NCBI GenBank assembly: GCA_963846925.1
Contig: CAWJXW010000005.1
Location: 1-64,000, forward strand
DNA length: 64,000 bases
Source of the DNA: JAQBQB01 sp963846925
Lineage (GTDB): Bacteria; Gemmatimonadota; Gemmatimonadetes; Gemmatimonadales; Gemmatimonadaceae
Reading direction: 5' to 3'
Below the pieces are notes generated by a model, which was not told where the DNA came from, searched no databases, and saw only the letters and a list, made by a program, of their open reading frames with translations. The stretch's first letter is position 1. The number at the start of each line of letters is the position of its first letter. The position numbers and the translations under genes were made by a program. Shown here in pieces: positions 19,508 to 28,836 of the stretch.

Positions 19508-20071
19508 ATGAATGCGTCCATGCTAGGTCGCTCACGCGATCGGTCGCAAGGAGCACACGTGGATCTGCCGGGTTCGTCGTACCTGCTCAATCTCGCCATT
19601 GTATCGACGACCTACGTCGGATTCTCGGCGCTGCTCGTCGGTCTGCGCCAGGCGAAGGGGAGCCATCTCACCGCCTTCGACGCCTACTTCACGCAGACGT
19701 TCATCCAAGTCGGGTTCATCGTCACGGTGAGCGGCCTGGTGCCATCGCTCATCGCGCTCTGGGGCTGGTTACCGAGCGTCGTGTGGCGCGTCTCGAGCGC
19801 GATCGCGGCCGTTCCCATTCTGTCATTCGCCATCACGCTGCCCGCGCGGCGACGCGCGGCGACCGGGATGCCTGTTCCCGTGTTCGTGAAGATCCTGATC
19901 TCCATTCAGGCCGCGGCCGGGACCGCGTTGGCGGTGAGCGCGATGCTCCCGTCGCTCGCGCAGGCCGGGGCGATCTACGCGACGGCTGTGACCCTGGTGC
20001 TCATCACGTCTGGCGTGGCGTACGTCCTCGCGCTCGAACTGATTCGCCCGGAAATCGCGCAGCGCGACTAG
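19508..20071 (+). CDS. integral membrane protein, unknown function
   Basis: This is a protein of about 187 residues with five to six hydrophobic segments, including LNLAIVSTTYVGFSALLVGL, FIQVGFIVTVSGLVPSLIAL, SAIAAVPILSFAITLP and YATAVTLVLITSGVAYVLAL. I recognise no named family. ATG 19508, ATG 19520 and GTG 19475 are all possible starts; none has a strong ribosome-binding site, and the first segment before LPGSSYL is not hydrophobic. It ends ahead of a long hairpin (20119-20210) that could terminate it. Confidence 0.7.
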   Translation: MNASMLGRSRDRSQGAHVDLPGSSYLLNLAIVSTTYVGFSALLVGLRQAKGSHLTAFDAYFTQTFIQVGFIVTVSGLVPSLIALWGWLPSVVWRVSSAIAAVPILSFAITLPARRRAATGMPVPVFVKILISIQAAAGTALAVSAMLPSLAQAGAIYATAVTLVLITSGVAYVLALELIRPEIAQRD

Positions 20072-20118
20072 GGCTTCCTCGCGTCGCATTGTCTCGGCGG
20101 GAAGAGCCGCGATTGAAA

Positions 20119-20210
20119 AGACACAAACGGACGAAACGAGCCTCAAACGGAGACAACAAAACACAAGTTGTTGCCGTCTCCGTTTGGGTCGGTTCAACCC
20201 GTTTGTGTCT
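20119..20210. repeat. long imperfect hairpin between convergent genes
   Basis: Two arms of about 40 bases are imperfect reverse complements, with agacacaaacgg at the left end (20119-20130) and its complement at 20199-20210. The inner block tcaaacggagac pairs with gtctccgtttgg (20175-20186), and the loop is A-rich. It lies between a membrane-protein gene and the convergent DsrE-like gene. It could act as a bidirectional terminator or be a remnant palindromic repeat; it lacks a classical U-tract. Confidence 0.6.
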
Positions 20211-20271
20211 GGTGTTCATCGCGGCTGCCGACCCGGTCGGCCAGGTCTGTCAGCCACGAGAGCCACGGGGT

Positions 20272-20952
20272 TTACTGCCGATGATACGTGAGCCCTGCGC
20301 GCTGCGCTTGCTCGACCGCGATCACCATGCCCGGCACGAGACTGATCCCCGGGATGATGTTCGCCTTGAGGTCCTCGTAGACGGTCTTTGAATCGAGCCC
20401 GCGCTTCGCGGCGAGCAGCCCTGAGAAGATCTCGAGCGCGTTATTGCACAGGATGAGCGTTGCGCCGCGTTTCTGCAGTGCCTCCATGCTCATCGACGGC
20501 AGCGACATGCCGAGGATCGTCGGCGAGTTGCGCCATGGATTCTTCAACGCAGGCTTTCCGGTGGCCGGATCGTTCTCCTGGAGGAAGTCGCCGAGCTGGT
20601 ACTTCGCCCACGCCGCGTCAGTGAGCGCGAAGAACGTCGTGCCGCCGTAGAACGTGAGCACCGCGTTGACGTCGGCGTCCTTCACGCCGAAGGCCTTGTT
20701 GTACGTCTCGTAGTACTCGAACACGTGCACGAGCGCGATGCCGCCGTTCGGCGACGGGTTGTCGAAGAATTGCTTGTGCTTCGCTTTGAGCCCATCGAGC
20801 CAATGGTTGCTGGGCTGAATCGGAGCGCTCGCGGATGCGAGGGCATGCTGCGCGTGGACGGGCGTCGGACGCGCGACGACGGCGAGAGCCGCCGACACGA
20901 TCGCGAGGAACGCGGACGTGACGGAACGGCGGATGCGGGTGGGATTCGACAT
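20272..20952 (-). CDS. secreted DsrE/DsrF-like family protein
   Basis: This 226-residue protein has a signal peptide (RSVTSAFLAIVSAALAVVA, cleavage near VHAQ). The mature part shows VHVFEYYETYNKAFGVKDA, TFYGGTTFFALTDAAWAKY and a C-terminal KRGATLILCNNALEIFSGLL and NIIPGISLVPGMVIAVEQAQ, resembling the DsrE-like fold in which a conserved cysteine lies before NNAL. Some DsrE proteins relay sulfur, but this secreted form is of unknown role. ATG 20952 starts the signal. The similarity is from pattern recognition and is moderate. Confidence 0.68.
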   Translation of the reverse strand: MSNPTRIRRSVTSAFLAIVSAALAVVARPTPVHAQHALASASAPIQPSNHWLDGLKAKHKQFFDNPSPNGGIALVHVFEYYETYNKAFGVKDADVNAVLTFYGGTTFFALTDAAWAKYQLGDFLQENDPATGKPALKNPWRNSPTILGMSLPSMSMEALQKRGATLILCNNALEIFSGLLAAKRGLDSKTVYEDLKANIIPGISLVPGMVIAVEQAQRAGLTYHRQ

Positions 20953-21082
20953 GGCGATGTTTCTCCGGATGAGTCGGTCTTATGAGCGGACGGTCCTTTC
21001 GTTCGCTCGCTTGCGCCTTAGACTCCGTGAATTGGGGTGTGAACCGGACATCGCTGCACGCGTCATTCATTAGCGTTCAAAT

Positions 21083-21613
21083 ATGAATACACACACCTTT
21101 TCGGATACGTTATCCACCCTCATGCGGGAGCTCGTGCGGGGGTCACCCGACCCGCGCCATCCCACCTACATGCTGAATCGCGGCGACCGAGGACTCCTCG
21201 ATTCGCTCGAGAACGTTTCCGCCGCGGCGGCGTCCGCGCCGAATGCCGGCGGCGCGTCGATCGCGGCGCACGCCGATCATCTGCGCTACGGCATCGCGCT
21301 CCTGAATCGATGGGCGAGAGGCGAGCCGGAGCCTTGGAAGGACGCGGACTGGACCAAGAGCTGGAAGAAAGGCGTCGTCACCGACGCGGAGTGGCGAGCG
21401 TTGCGCGACGATCTACGACGCGAGACCGACGCGTGGGTCGAGGCGCTCGCGGTGCCGCGCGAAGTGAAAGGCCGAGAACTCGGATGGGTCGCCGGAAGCG
21501 TGGCACACCTCGCGTATCATCTCGGCGCCGTACGGCAGATCGATCGTGCCACGAGGGGACCGACGGCGGAAGACGAGCGGCGGGCCGAGGAGGCGCTGAA
21601 GAACGAGAAGTGA
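21083..21613 (+). CDS. DinB-family four-helix protein
   Basis: This 176-residue cytosolic protein of the DinB/YfiT-like superfamily has four helices with a metal-binding His triad. Candidate ligands lie in SIAAHADHLRYGIALLNRW and in SVAHLAYHLGAVRQID. Family members include thiol S-transferases and stress-induced proteins; the activity here is unassigned. The length and His spacing are typical. The ATG at 21083 is preceded by an AT-rich stretch (gcgttcaaat), which could hold the promoter. Confidence 0.78.
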   Translation: MNTHTFSDTLSTLMRELVRGSPDPRHPTYMLNRGDRGLLDSLENVSAAAASAPNAGGASIAAHADHLRYGIALLNRWARGEPEPWKDADWTKSWKKGVVTDAEWRALRDDLRRETDAWVEALAVPREVKGRELGWVAGSVAHLAYHLGAVRQIDRATRGPTAEDERRAEEALKNEK

Positions 21614-21652
21614 GGCGTCTGCCGCGCCGGCGGCTACGGCTTCTCGTTCAGG

Positions 21653-22138
21653 CTATTCGAGACGAACAGCTTTGATGGTCGGCGCATTCAACATCGGTCC
21701 GCGTTCCGTTCGTTGCGCCGTCATCCACATCGTGTCGCCGGCGAGCTTGAACGCGTAGGCCGTGTAGGCGCCTTTCACCATGACGGCCGGATTCTTGGCG
21801 ACCAGCGGACGCATCGTGATCACGTCGCCCTTCACGTCGTAGGTCCCGGCCTCGCCGGAGAACGGGCCCCACGTCGCACGCAACTCGTCGGCCGTGGCCT
21901 TCGACGGGTCTGCGAGAATCGGTCGCGGACCGTTCGATTCGATCACGGTCCGGCTGTAATGGTTCGCGGCGAAGACCGAGAGATTGGCTTGGAGGTTCGT
22001 GAGGGTGCGCCCGTCGGGACCGGGAAACGCGATCTCGACTGTTTTCCAAACGCCTTGAATCGATCCGGTTTGCACCGCGGTCGGATCGGCAGTGAGTGGC
22101 AACGCACCCGTCAACGCGGTCAAGAACAATCTTTTCAT
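21653..22138 (-). CDS. secreted lipocalin-like domain protein
   Basis: This 161-residue protein starts with MKRLFLTALTGALPLTADP, a short signal-like region, followed by the lipocalin-like pattern IQGVWKTVEIAFPGPDG, NHYSRTVIESNGPRP and GTYDVKGDVITMRPL. Such domains form a small beta barrel; the ligand is unknown. ATG 22138 was chosen because codons upstream in the frame overlap the convergent amidase region and show no similarity. It is convergent with the DinB gene. Confidence 0.75.
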   Translation of the reverse strand: MKRLFLTALTGALPLTADPTAVQTGSIQGVWKTVEIAFPGPDGRTLTNLQANLSVFAANHYSRTVIESNGPRPILADPSKATADELRATWGPFSGEAGTYDVKGDVITMRPLVAKNPAVMVKGAYTAYAFKLAGDTMWMTAQRTERGPMLNAPTIKAVRLE

Positions 22139-22181
22139 CCCACTCCTCGCAAGAACTGCAATTTGAACGAACGACGCTTCG

Positions 22182-23729
22182 CTAGACGATGGGCCGTCGC
22201 TCCCCGTGCCGCGTCGCCCGCTCGAACGCGTGCGCCAACTGCAGCACGCTCCAATCGCCACGGTGCCGGCCGACGATCTGTAGTCCCACGGGCAGCCCGC
22301 TCGCGCTGAACCCCGCGGGAACCGAGATCGCCGGATTCGACATGAATGTCACGTACCAACACGAGCGCATCCAGTCGATGTAGGTCGGCATCGCGACGCC
22401 GGCGATCGACATCGGGTACTCCGTCGTGATGTCGAACGGCTCGACCTGTGTCACCGGGAGCACGAAGTACTCGTACTTCTGGAAGAACTCCGTCGTGTCG
22501 TGATAGAGCTTGGCCTGCCGCACCGAGGCGCGGGCCACGTCCGCCGCGGTGTTCCGTTCGGCCTCGGCGATCTCCCACTTCACTGTGGCCTTCACGAGGT
22601 CGGGATGCTGGCGCGCCAGCGCTGCGTAGCTCGAGTGATACGAGAGATGCCGGATGATCGGAAATGCTTCGTCGACGCCGGTGAAATCCGGCTCGGCGTC
22701 CTCCACGACGCAGCCGAGCTGCTCGAAGGCGTGGCGATTGGCGTTGACGACACGCGTGATCTCGGGCTCGAACGGCAGTCCGCCGAGGTCCTTGAACCAC
22801 GCCACGCGAACGCCCTTGAACGACCGGGCGAGTGGAGCACGAAAGCGCGCGGGATCTTCGTCGATCGTCAGCGGATCGGCGGCGAGCGGGCCGGCGATCG
22901 CGCTCAGGAAGAGCGCGACGTCCGCCACGGTTCGCGCTATCGGTCCGCTCGTCGAGAGCGGCGACCACGTGCCGTCCTCGTGCGGAACGCGCCCCGGCGA
23001 CGGCCTGAAGCCGACGACGTTGTTCCACGCCGCGGGATTGCGAAGCGATCCGCCCGTATCGCTGCCGTCGGCGATCGGAACCATCCCCGTCGTGAGCGAC
23101 GCCGCGGCGCCGCCGCTACTTCCGCCCACCGTTTTCGCGAGGTTGAACGGGTTGTGCGTCGCGCCGAAGACGGGGTTGAACGTGTTCGATCCGGCGCCGA
23201 ACTCCGGCGTGTTCGTCTTGCCGAGCGTGATCGCGCCGGCCGCGCGGATGCGGGTGACGATGAGCGCGTCCTTCGTGGGGACGTTGTCTTTATAGAACGG
23301 TGAACCGAACGTCGTGCGAATGCCCGCCGTCGGGACGAGATCCTTGTGCGCGACCGGCAGCCCGTGCAGCGGACCGAGCGGACGGCCGTGCGCCTGCTGT
23401 TCGTCGGCCTTCGCCGCGTCCGCCATCGCGCGGTCGGCGACGAGCGTCACGATCGCGTTGATCTTTGGATTGACGCGCCCGATGCGCGCGAGGTGCGCCG
23501 TCATGACGTCGCGCGCCGAGACCTGCTTCTGGCGAATGCGGCGCGCGAGCTCGATCGCCGTGAGCGTACAGAGCTCGTCGCTCGAAGTGTTGGGCGTCGC
23601 GGGCGACGAATCGGTCGTGTCCTCGTGAGTCGGCATTGGAATCCGATGCGAAAGATCAGGCAGGACGCGGCTCACCGCCGCCGCGCCGAGGAGTTGATTA
23701 AACGCGCGACGTGTGATGGGATCGCTCAT
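22182..23729 (-). CDS. amidase (amidase signature family)
   Basis: This 515-residue enzyme hydrolyses amide bonds. The amidase-signature triad is visible: Lys129 in GLPVAHKD, the cis-Ser in KTVGGSSGGAAA and the nucleophile Ser228 in DGSDTGGSLRNPA. The C-terminal PAISVPAGFSASGLPVGLQ is also characteristic. The N-terminus MSDPITRRAFNQLLGAAAVS contains a twin-arginine-like start, so export by Tat is possible, though the hydrophobic part is short. The start at ATG 23729 is chosen for this signal. The substrate is unknown; the family includes glutamyl-tRNA amidotransferase A, but this copy is not in a gat operon. Confidence 0.9.
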   Translation of the reverse strand: MSDPITRRAFNQLLGAAAVSRVLPDLSHRIPMPTHEDTTDSSPATPNTSSDELCTLTAIELARRIRQKQVSARDVMTAHLARIGRVNPKINAIVTLVADRAMADAAKADEQQAHGRPLGPLHGLPVAHKDLVPTAGIRTTFGSPFYKDNVPTKDALIVTRIRAAGAITLGKTNTPEFGAGSNTFNPVFGATHNPFNLAKTVGGSSGGAAASLTTGMVPIADGSDTGGSLRNPAAWNNVVGFRPSPGRVPHEDGTWSPLSTSGPIARTVADVALFLSAIAGPLAADPLTIDEDPARFRAPLARSFKGVRVAWFKDLGGLPFEPEITRVVNANRHAFEQLGCVVEDAEPDFTGVDEAFPIIRHLSYHSSYAALARQHPDLVKATVKWEIAEAERNTAADVARASVRQAKLYHDTTEFFQKYEYFVLPVTQVEPFDITTEYPMSIAGVAMPTYIDWMRSCWYVTFMSNPAISVPAGFSASGLPVGLQIVGRHRGDWSVLQLAHAFERATRHGERRPIV

Positions 23730-23891
23730 CTCGGATGCGAAAAGGAGGGAATTCACGTCGAGTCGCCGGTGCGGCGAGTCCGCGCACGACACAACGCGAG
23801 GAACGTACGGCAAGTGTAAGAGCGGCGCCAATCCGAGTAGTCCGCGTCGAGGGCGCCGAGCGGTTCGCCGCATTGACTTGTATGTTGCGGC

Positions 23892-24299
23892 ATGACCGCA
23901 GTCGCGCAGCCCGTCCAGCTCGAGCTGGCATCGAGGTGGCAACGCTTCCTCGGCCAGATGATCGACAGCGTCTTCGCCGGTCTTCCGATGGCGGTGCTAC
24001 CGACGATCGTGAATCACGTCCCCTCGTTGACGGGTGTCTGGTTCCCGCTGGCCGCGTCGTGGATGGCCTTCTATCTGGCCTTCGGCGACGCATTCTACGA
24101 CGGCCAGAGTTTCGCGAAACGATGGTTGGGGATCCGCGTCGTCGACGCCAAGACCGGCGAGCCGTGCACCTGGGGCGACTCATTCATCCGCAACGTCCTC
24201 TCGATCCTCGGCCCGATCGATTGGATCTTCATCTTCGGCGAGAACCACCAGCGGTTGGGCGACAAGGCAGCCGGGACCGTTGTGATTGTGGCCGACTAG
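23892..24299 (+). CDS. RDD-family membrane protein
   Basis: This 135-residue protein carries the RDD domain. It shows the first motif RFLGQMIDSVFAGLPMAVL with the Asp in the first membrane helix, a second helix FPLAASWMAFYLAF, then GQSFAKRWLGIRVVD, GDSFIRNVLS and a terminal NHQRLGDKAAGTVVI. RDD proteins are implicated in ion antiport and osmotic adaptation. It is divergent from the amidase and followed by a hairpin (24308-24372). Confidence 0.88.
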   Translation: MTAVAQPVQLELASRWQRFLGQMIDSVFAGLPMAVLPTIVNHVPSLTGVWFPLAASWMAFYLAFGDAFYDGQSFAKRWLGIRVVDAKTGEPCTWGDSFIRNVLSILGPIDWIFIFGENHQRLGDKAAGTVVIVAD

Positions 24300-24307
24300 G
24301 CTGGCGT

Positions 24308-24372
24308 GACGGCTGGACAGCATGACGGCCTGACGGCTGCAGCTGTCCAGCGGTCCAGCTGTCGAGCCGTCC
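24308..24372. terminator. hairpin after the RDD gene
   Basis: gacggctggacagc (24308-24321) pairs with gctgtcgagccgtc (24359-24372) with one mismatch, and the same left arm can also pair with gctgtccagc just inside. It starts about nine bases after the RDD stop. There is no clear U-tract, so a role as terminator is only likely. The repeated gacggc/gtccagc words also look like a decayed small repeat. Confidence 0.4.
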
Positions 24373-24440
24373 AGCTCTATCCGGCCCCATGCCACTCCCT
24401 CAACACTTGATGTAATCGCCGCCGCGCTTTATCGTGCGGC

Positions 24441-24791
24441 ATGACGACCCGCGAACTCGACCTGCTGCAGGGCACGCTCGACGTGCTCGTGCTCCGCGCG
24501 CTGTCCTGGGGCCCGATGCACGGCTACGGCGTCGCGCGATTCATACGTGACGGATCGACCGGCAGCTTCAAAGTCCTCGACGGCGCGCTCTACACGGCGC
24601 TTCACCGCATGGAAGAACGCGGCTGGGTCTCGTCGGAGTGGGGTGCGTCGGACAAGAAAAAGCGCGCGAAGTTCTATCGGCTGACCGCCGCGGGCCGCCG
24701 CGCGCTTCGCGCCGAAACAGAAAGCTGGAACGACTACGCCGCGGCCGTCGCCCGCGTGATGGTCGCCGTTCCCGCGGTGCCCGAGCCATGA
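24441..24791 (+). CDS. PadR-family transcriptional regulator
   Basis: This is a 116-residue winged-helix repressor. It shows the typical PadR start ELDLLQGTLDVLVLRALSWG, MHGYGVARFI, then LDGALYTALHRMEERGWVSSEW and KFYRLTAAGRRAL. Its last codons overlap the ATG of the following MacB-like permease (ATGA, 24788-24791), the usual PadR-ADOP arrangement in Acidobacteriota and Gemmatimonadota, so it probably controls that permease. The inducer is unknown. Confidence 0.92.
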   Translation: MTTRELDLLQGTLDVLVLRALSWGPMHGYGVARFIRDGSTGSFKVLDGALYTALHRMEERGWVSSEWGASDKKKRAKFYRLTAAGRRALRAETESWNDYAAAVARVMVAVPAVPEP

Positions 24792-27484
24792 CCGCGTCTC
24801 GCTGGTATCGCTATTTGCGGTTCTGGCGCCGCGACGTCCGCGCGGACATCGACGACGAGCTGCGCTTTCATTTCGAAGCTCGCATCGAGGAGCTGGTGGG
24901 GCAGGGAGCCACGCCGGAGGGCGCTCGCGCGCAAGCGATCGCCGAGTTCGGGAACGTGGACGAGGTGCGGCGCGGGCTGCACGAGATCGACGACCGGCTC
25001 GCGCGCCGCCGCGACCGCCTCGAGTGGTTCGACGCGCTCCGCCAGGACGTCGTGTACTCGGCGCGGTCGTTGCGCCGCACGCCGGCGGTGTCGCTCACGA
25101 TCATCGTGACGCTGGCGCTCGGCCTCGGTGTGAACGCGGCGATGTTCTCGCTGCTCGACACCGTTTTCTTCCGTCCGCCGGCGGGCGTCGTCGCGTCCGA
25201 ACGAGATCGAGCGGCTTGTGGTTCTACGATCGCTTCACGAGACGGTCCGAAGTTCTGGGCGGGGTTCGACTATACCTCGTACGAGGCGGCGGTGGCCTCG
25301 ATGTCGGGCAGGCGGAGTTGGCGGCCTACCGCGGGCCCGATCGAGTCGCGCTCGTCCGCGGCGACGATCCTCCGATGGCGTCCGTCGAGGGCGCCAGCGC
25401 GTCGTACTTTCGCGTGCTCGGCTGCGGCCGGCGCTCGGGCGCTTCTACACGACTGAAGAGGACGCGCTCGAGTCGCCGGCCCCAGTCGCTGTCGTCAGCG
25501 ATGCGTTCTGGCAGCGCGAGCTGGACGGCGACCAGGCGCGCCATAGGAGCGAACGATCAAACTCGGCACCAAGCCGTACACGGTCATCGGCGTCACGCCG
25601 CCGGCGATTCAGCGGGATCGATCTGGATGCGGTCGATGTCTGGCGTCCGATCGCCTCTTCGGTCACGCCGCGCGCGACTCCTTGGTACCGCGACCCGAAC
25701 ATCAACGGGTTCCAGGTGGTGCTTCGCCCGACGACGGCCGCGAAACCGGCGGAGCTCGAGCAACGTGCGACTCACGGCGCGCCTGCGCGTCGGAACGCGG
25801 CTCGCCACCGATACGAATGGCGTCGCGAGGTTCGGATCGATCAACCGCGCGCGCGGCCCCGGTGACCTCGACGCGAGCATGCGGGTCGCGACGCGGCTGG
25901 CCGGCGTGGCGCTGATCGTTCTCATCATCGCATGCGCGAACGTGACCAATCTGCTGCTCGCGCGGGCGGTTCGCCGACGGCGCGAGATCGCGATTCGTTT
26001 GTCGCTCGGCGTTTCGAGGCGGCGGCTCGTGCGCATGCTGCTGACCGAGAGCGCGTTGCTCGCCGTGATCGCGGCGCTCGCCGCCGTGGCCGCGACTTGG
26101 TGGGGCGGCGCGCTGCTGCGCCGCGTGCTGATGCCCGAGGTGCATTGGGCAACCGCGCCCGTCGAATGGCGCGTGATCGCGTTCGGACTCGCCGTTGCGC
26201 TTGCGGCGGGTGCCGTTGCGGGGCTGGTGCCCGCATTGCAATCGCTGTCGGTCGACCTCGACGAACTCGCTCAAATCGGGCGTGCGGCGACGACACGAGC
26301 CATCGGTCGCGCGCCCGTTCGTCGCTGATCGTCGTGCAAGCGGCGCTCTCGGTCGTGCTGCTCGTCGGCGCGGCGTTGTTCGTGCGAAGCTTGAACAACG
26401 TGGAGATCTCTCGACACCGGCTTCGCGATCGATCGTCTCGCGTTCGTGTGGCTGCGGACCTCCGCGGTCGACTCGGCGGACGACGTCGCACGCGGTGCTC
26501 GGCTCGCCTCGCTGCAATCCCGGCTCGAGCACGTGCCGGGCGTCGAGCGCGTCGCGTACACCTCGATGCGCCCCAAGAGCGGATTTCAGACCGAGACTTA
26601 CTATCCCGACGTCGACACACTCGTTCACAAGAAGCCGATCGGGTTCTTCACGGCCGTGTCGCCGGGTTTCTTCGACGCGACCGGGACGCGCCTCGTGCGC
26701 GGACGCGATTTGTCGCCGTCGTCGGGCGGGAGAACCCCCGCCGTTGATCGTGAACGAGGCCATGGCGACACGCTCTCTGGCCCGGGCAGGACCCGATCGG
26801 CCGCTGCGTGCATTTCTCGGCACCGAGCGCCCCCTGTTCCACGATCATCGGTGTCGCTCAAACGGCGATGCTGTTGCAGGTCACCGAGGAGCCCGTGCCG
26901 CGTTTCTACGTGCAGTAGGACAACGCGTCGTTCCGTTCGTACAACGACCGGTCGATCGTCCTGCGTGTTCGCCCGCGGGAGGCGAGCGCCGTGATGACGG
27001 CGGTGCGCGGGATTCTCCGCGCGGAATTTCCCAGGCGTGCGAACCGACGCGACCACGATGGCGGCGTCGATGGAACCGGAATACCGGCCGTGGAAGCTCG
27101 GCGCGACGCTGTTCACTCTCTTCGGGGTTCTCGCGCTGATCGTCGCCGGCGATCGGTGTCTACAGCAGCGTGTCGTACGCCGTCAGCCAACGCACGCACG
27201 AGTTCGGGGTCCGCGTGGCTCTCGGCGCGACGACGCGCAATGTGCTGACTCACGTGCTTGGCGGCGGTTTGCGGACCGTGGCGGTCGGCGTCGCGCTCGG
27301 GATCGTGCTCGCGCTGGCCGGCGGCCGATTGGTCGCGTCGCTCCTCTACGGCATTTCAGCGAACGATCCGATCGCGATGGTCGTCGCCGCCAGCGCGTTG
27401 ATGGTCATCGCCGCCGTCGCGTCGCTCGCACCGGCTTGGCGCGCCGCCAAGGCCGATCCCGTGTCGGCGCTGCGGGCCGACTGA
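24788..27484 (+). pseudogene. ADOP-family MacB/FtsX-like permease, many frameshifts
   Basis: This is a large ABC-type permease without its own ATPase. The N-terminal cytoplasmic region (DVRADIDDELRFHFEARIEE) and first membrane helix (VSLTIIVTLALGLGVNAAMF) are intact. The periplasmic domain is scattered across frames (FYTTEEDALESPAPVAVVSD, YTVIGVTPPAI). The FtsX-type core follows: LIVLIIACANVTNLLLARAV, REIAIRLSLGVSRRRLVRML, and at the end EFGVRVALGATTRNVLTHVL and PAWRAAKADPVSALRAD (stop 27482-27484). I count at least six frame changes after about 25,190. Either the gene is dead or this region has poor consensus. It is translationally coupled to the PadR gene. Confidence 0.78.
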
Positions 27485-27507
27485 ACGCTGCTACGAAACG
27501 GCCGCCG

Positions 27508-28050
27508 TCACGATCCACGGCGGTGATAGTAGAAGTCGTACGACGTCGTCCACGTCGAGCCACCGTCCTTCGACAGCTCGCCGTGCTGGCGCACCGTGCT
27601 GTCGTTCACCGGCGTGAACGTGAGCCGTTGAATCGGCTGGCCTGGCGCTGCCGCCGTTGTCGGTCGCGCGACGAGCGAGAGCGACCCGTCGTGCCACTCG
27701 CTCTCGCGATACTCGGTGACCGCGCCGCCCTGTCCGACCCAATACTGTTGCCATTGTTTGGCGACGGGATTGAACGCGTTGAGGCTCTTGCCGGTGGTGC
27801 CATTCGACGCGGTCCAGTTCTCGAGCAGGCCGCACCCGCCGGCCATCGACTGCACGCTGCTCGATCCGACGACGTGCCCATCGGGCGTCGTCACTTGCCA
27901 CTCACCGACCCAGAAGTCGAAGCGATGCCGATCGGGATTTCCCGCGCATGGGTTCGGCGGCGGCCCGCTTGGTGGACTCGCTTGACCCGCGGCGACGCGG
28001 GCGGCGGCGACCAGAGCGACAACCGTGGCGAATCGGCCGAACGGCAGCAT
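27508..28050 (-). CDS. secreted DUF1579-like protein
   Basis: This 180-residue protein begins MLPFGRFATVVALVAAARVA with a signal peptide cleaved near AAGQ. After a Pro-rich linker comes the motif HRFDFWVGEWQVTTPDG and later LLENWTASNGTTGKSLNAF and TYDFYYHRRG-like end, a pattern I associate with DUF1579-type small beta-barrel proteins. No enzyme residues are evident. The stop lies 24 bp from the end of the convergent permease. Confidence 0.72.
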   Translation of the reverse strand: MLPFGRFATVVALVAAARVAAGQASPPSGPPPNPCAGNPDRHRFDFWVGEWQVTTPDGHVVGSSSVQSMAGGCGLLENWTASNGTTGKSLNAFNPVAKQWQQYWVGQGGAVTEYRESEWHDGSLSLVARPTTAAAPGQPIQRLTFTPVNDSTVRQHGELSKDGGSTWTTSYDFYYHRRGS

Positions 28051-28150
28051 ACGATCTCCATGCTGGTGGGTGCGATCGCATTCTACGCCGCGGGCTCGCC
28101 GGGGCTACGTCCACGCGCCAAAGGCTTACAAGACTCGCGGGTTTCGCTTA

Positions 28151-28202
28151 CCGGTGGACCGGTGGACCGGTGGACCGGTGGACCGGTGGACCGGTGGACC
28201 GA
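28151..28202. repeat. 8-bp minisatellite (ccggtgga units), copy 1
   Basis: Six perfect tandem units of ccggtgga plus a partial unit lie between the divergent genes at 28050 and 28214. The same unit recurs at 45323-45364 and 49312-49360. An 8-bp period opens all three frames, so spurious open frames run through it. Confidence 0.9.
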
Positions 28203-28213
28203 TAGAATTCGTC

Positions 28214-28817
28214 ATGACTCGGCATTTTCGTATCGTCGCCGTTCTCGTGTGCGTTTCCGCTGCTCTCCAACTCGGCGCGTGTCGCGCTGCCGACCGGCCG
28301 GCGATGTCGATGGCGGAGATCAAGATCCCGCCCGGCGCCAACTATACCGCCGCCGACGTGCGCTTCATGCAGGGGATGATCCATCACCACGCGCAGGCGT
28401 TGAAGATGGTGGCGATGGCGCCGACGCACGGCGCGGGGCCATCGGTGCAGATCTTGTGCAAGAAGATCGACGTCTCGCAGAAGGACGAGATCGCGACGAT
28501 GTCGACGTGGCTCAAGGATCGAAATCAGGCCGTCCCCGACCCGAACGATCCGCATCCGATGATGATGCCCGGGATGCTCACGGACGCGCAGCTCACGGCG
28601 CTGGACCAGGCGCGCGACACGACGTTCGACCGGCTCTTTCTCACCGACATGATCCAGCACCACGAAGGCGCGATCAAGATGGTCGCGGATCTCTTCGCGA
28701 CGCCCGGCGCGGGCCAGGCGTCAGAGATGTTCCGCTTCGCGTCGGACGTCGACGCGGACCAGCGAGGAGAGATTCAGCGGATGCGGACCATGCTGGCGTC
28801 GCCGACGCACAGCGTGA
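28214..28817 (+). CDS. DUF305 lipoprotein
   Basis: This is a protein of about 200 residues with a lipoprotein signal (FRIVAVLVCVSAALQLGAC). The DUF305 hallmark is doubled: FMQGMIHHHAQALKMVAMA and LTDMIQHHEGAIKMVADLF, with paired His and Met that may bind copper or another metal (known of some members, inferred here). The frame runs on past the domain into antisense of the zinc-ribbon gene. The conserved part ends at MRTMLASP and a stop in the next frame lies at 28815-28817, so one indel near the end is likely and the end is approximate. Located at the cell envelope. Confidence 0.8.
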
Positions 28818-28836
28818 CGCACGCACGCTCAGTAGC

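Noticed and set aside
28151..28202. CRISPR-like array
   Set aside because: The units are 8 bp with no spacers and no cas genes are near. It is a minisatellite; the same holds at 45323 and 49312. No CRISPR array was seen elsewhere.
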